Shown piece by piece: positions 35,604-35,956 of a DNA stretch of 35,956 bases. This DNA comes from Dehalococcoidia bacterium. GTDB taxonomy: Bacteria; Chloroflexota; Dehalococcoidia; GIF9; AB-539-J10. Within the stretch, counting starts at the first letter, position 1. Each line of letters opens with the position of its first letter. A program made the translations under genes and the position numbers. Below the pieces are notes generated by a model that worked only from the letters and a program-made list of their open reading frames with translations, made no database searches and had not been told where the DNA came from. The stretch spans positions 1-35,956 of the forward strand of contig JAUVZB010000024.1 in assembly GCA_030602785.1 (NCBI GenBank), written 5' to 3'.

Positions 35604-35695
35604 GCTGACGGCCCCTGGGAGGGCCGGGGACGACCCTCTGGTCATCCCGGGGGGGGATGCCCCTTAACCCTGAGGACCCCGGCGCGCCGGGGGGC
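35604..35695 (+). repeat. Long direct repeat, copy 1
   Basis: Starts GCTGACGGCCCCTGG and contains GATGCCCCTTAACCCTG. Copy 2 lies 238 bp away at 35842. Confidence 0.75.
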
Positions 35696-35712
35696 GGCGC
35701 CCCGGAGAATAT

Positions 35713-35737
35713 CGCCCATAACTTAATGTTATGGGCG
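35713..35737. repeat. 25-bp palindrome
   Basis: CGCCCATAAC-TTAAT-GTTATGGGCG is a perfect 10-bp inverted repeat in an otherwise G-rich region, lying between the two long direct repeats. No T-run follows on either strand, so it is a protein-binding site rather than a terminator. Confidence 0.75.
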
Positions 35738-35841
35738 GTTTCCCAGATAGGGGGCCGGGGGATCTGGGGGTGCTGGGCGGTGGTGGCCAGGGGCCCAGGG
35801 CGGCGGCCAGGGGGCTGACCTCCACCCCCCCCTGAAATCGC

Positions 35842-35934
35842 GCTGGCGGCCCCTGGAGCGGCCGGGGACGACCTGGTGGCCATCCCCGGGGGGATGCCCC
35901 TTAACCCTGGGGCGGCCCTGGCCCGCCGGGGGGT
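35842..35934 (+). repeat. Long direct repeat, copy 2
   Basis: Starts GCTGGCGGCCCCTGG and contains GATGCCCCTTAACCCTG. It is similar to 35604-35695 over about 92 bp with small indels. Confidence 0.75.
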
Positions 35935-35956
35935 GCTGGTGCCGGGGGGGGCGGGG

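Larger units (their letters stand above)
35331..35956. other. Gene-free, G-rich terminal region
   Basis: No open frame here has a ribosome site, plausible composition or conserved motif. The plus strand is very G-rich and the frames encode Gly/Pro/Trp/Arg runs. It holds the repeats listed separately and several runs able to form G-quadruplexes. Candidate centromere, attachment site or origin. Confidence 0.6.

Noticed and set aside
35288-35883. Several open frames in the terminal region on both strands
   Set aside because: They exist because G/C-rich repeats lack stops. They have no ribosome sites and encode Gly/Pro/Trp/Arg repeats; only the 63-aa HTH protein at the end of one is credible.
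1-35956. Phage structural module or conjugation apparatus
   Set aside because: No terminase, portal, capsid, tail, relaxase or VirB/VirD4-type motif was seen, so phage versus plasmid status is left open.
1-35956. tRNA genes or a tRNA-type attachment site
   Set aside because: I found no cloverleaf with the conserved GGTTCRA T-loop arrangement on either strand by reading; a tRNA scan would settle it.

Overview
The window reads as a large part of a mobile replicon (plasmid, phage-plasmid or integrative element) of a high-GC bacterium that uses strong Shine-Dalgarno sites and frequent GTG/TTG starts. I see no rRNA, tRNA, transposase, capsid, terminase or conjugation gene. The host cannot be named from sequence alone. 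The zinc-ribbon-rich small proteins and AGGAGG-type initiation would suit Chloroflexota or Bacillota better than the Proteobacteria in which PRTRC cassettes were first named, but that is inference.

Left arm, plus strand, 1-13.2 kb: about twenty small, tightly spaced genes, many with CxxC zinc ribbons, lead into a PRTRC-type cassette. It holds a ubiquitin-like protein ending in GTKG (5795-5980), an E2-like protein with a candidate catalytic Cys (7302-8003), a JAMM/JAB metallopeptidase with intact HSH-x7-S-x2-D (8788-9396) and an E1/ThiF-like adenylating enzyme (9736-10527). Together they look like a complete bacterial ubiquitin-like conjugation and deconjugation set. A plasmid-borne DNA polymerase sliding clamp (11092-12276), an HTH protein and a zinc protein follow, and the arm ends at an intrinsic terminator near 13.28 kb.

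Right arm, minus strand, 35.3 to 13.3 kb, listed in transcription order: a helix-turn-helix excisionase/repressor-like gene with a palindromic operator over its promoter, a tyrosine recombinase, small genes, a PRTRC-type ParB, RecT, a J-domain protein, many small zinc proteins, then a replication block. That block has a DnaD-type replisome organiser with three iterons and an AT-rich tract inside its coding region, a DnaC-like helicase loader and a RuvB/MoxR-like AAA+ ATPase. More small genes and a minimal Pol X nucleotidyltransferase follow, then a cargo-like segment with a chorismate-lyase-like protein, a UbiA-like membrane protein, a HiPIP-like iron-sulfur protein, a peptide deformylase and several unknowns.

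The 24.60-24.82 kb gap before the replisome organiser is the most striking non-coding region. It has a minus-strand promoter, a short plus-strand transcription unit (TTGACA-N17-TATCGT promoter plus terminator) antisense to the start of that leader, and a second terminator on the minus strand just before the rep gene. This is the layout of antisense-RNA transcriptional attenuation of plasmid replication.

The last 670 bases contain no credible gene. They are G-rich and hold a 21-bp-spaced repeat pair, three 20-bp iterons, a 25-bp palindrome and a 92-bp direct repeat, so they are a candidate centromere, attachment or second origin region.
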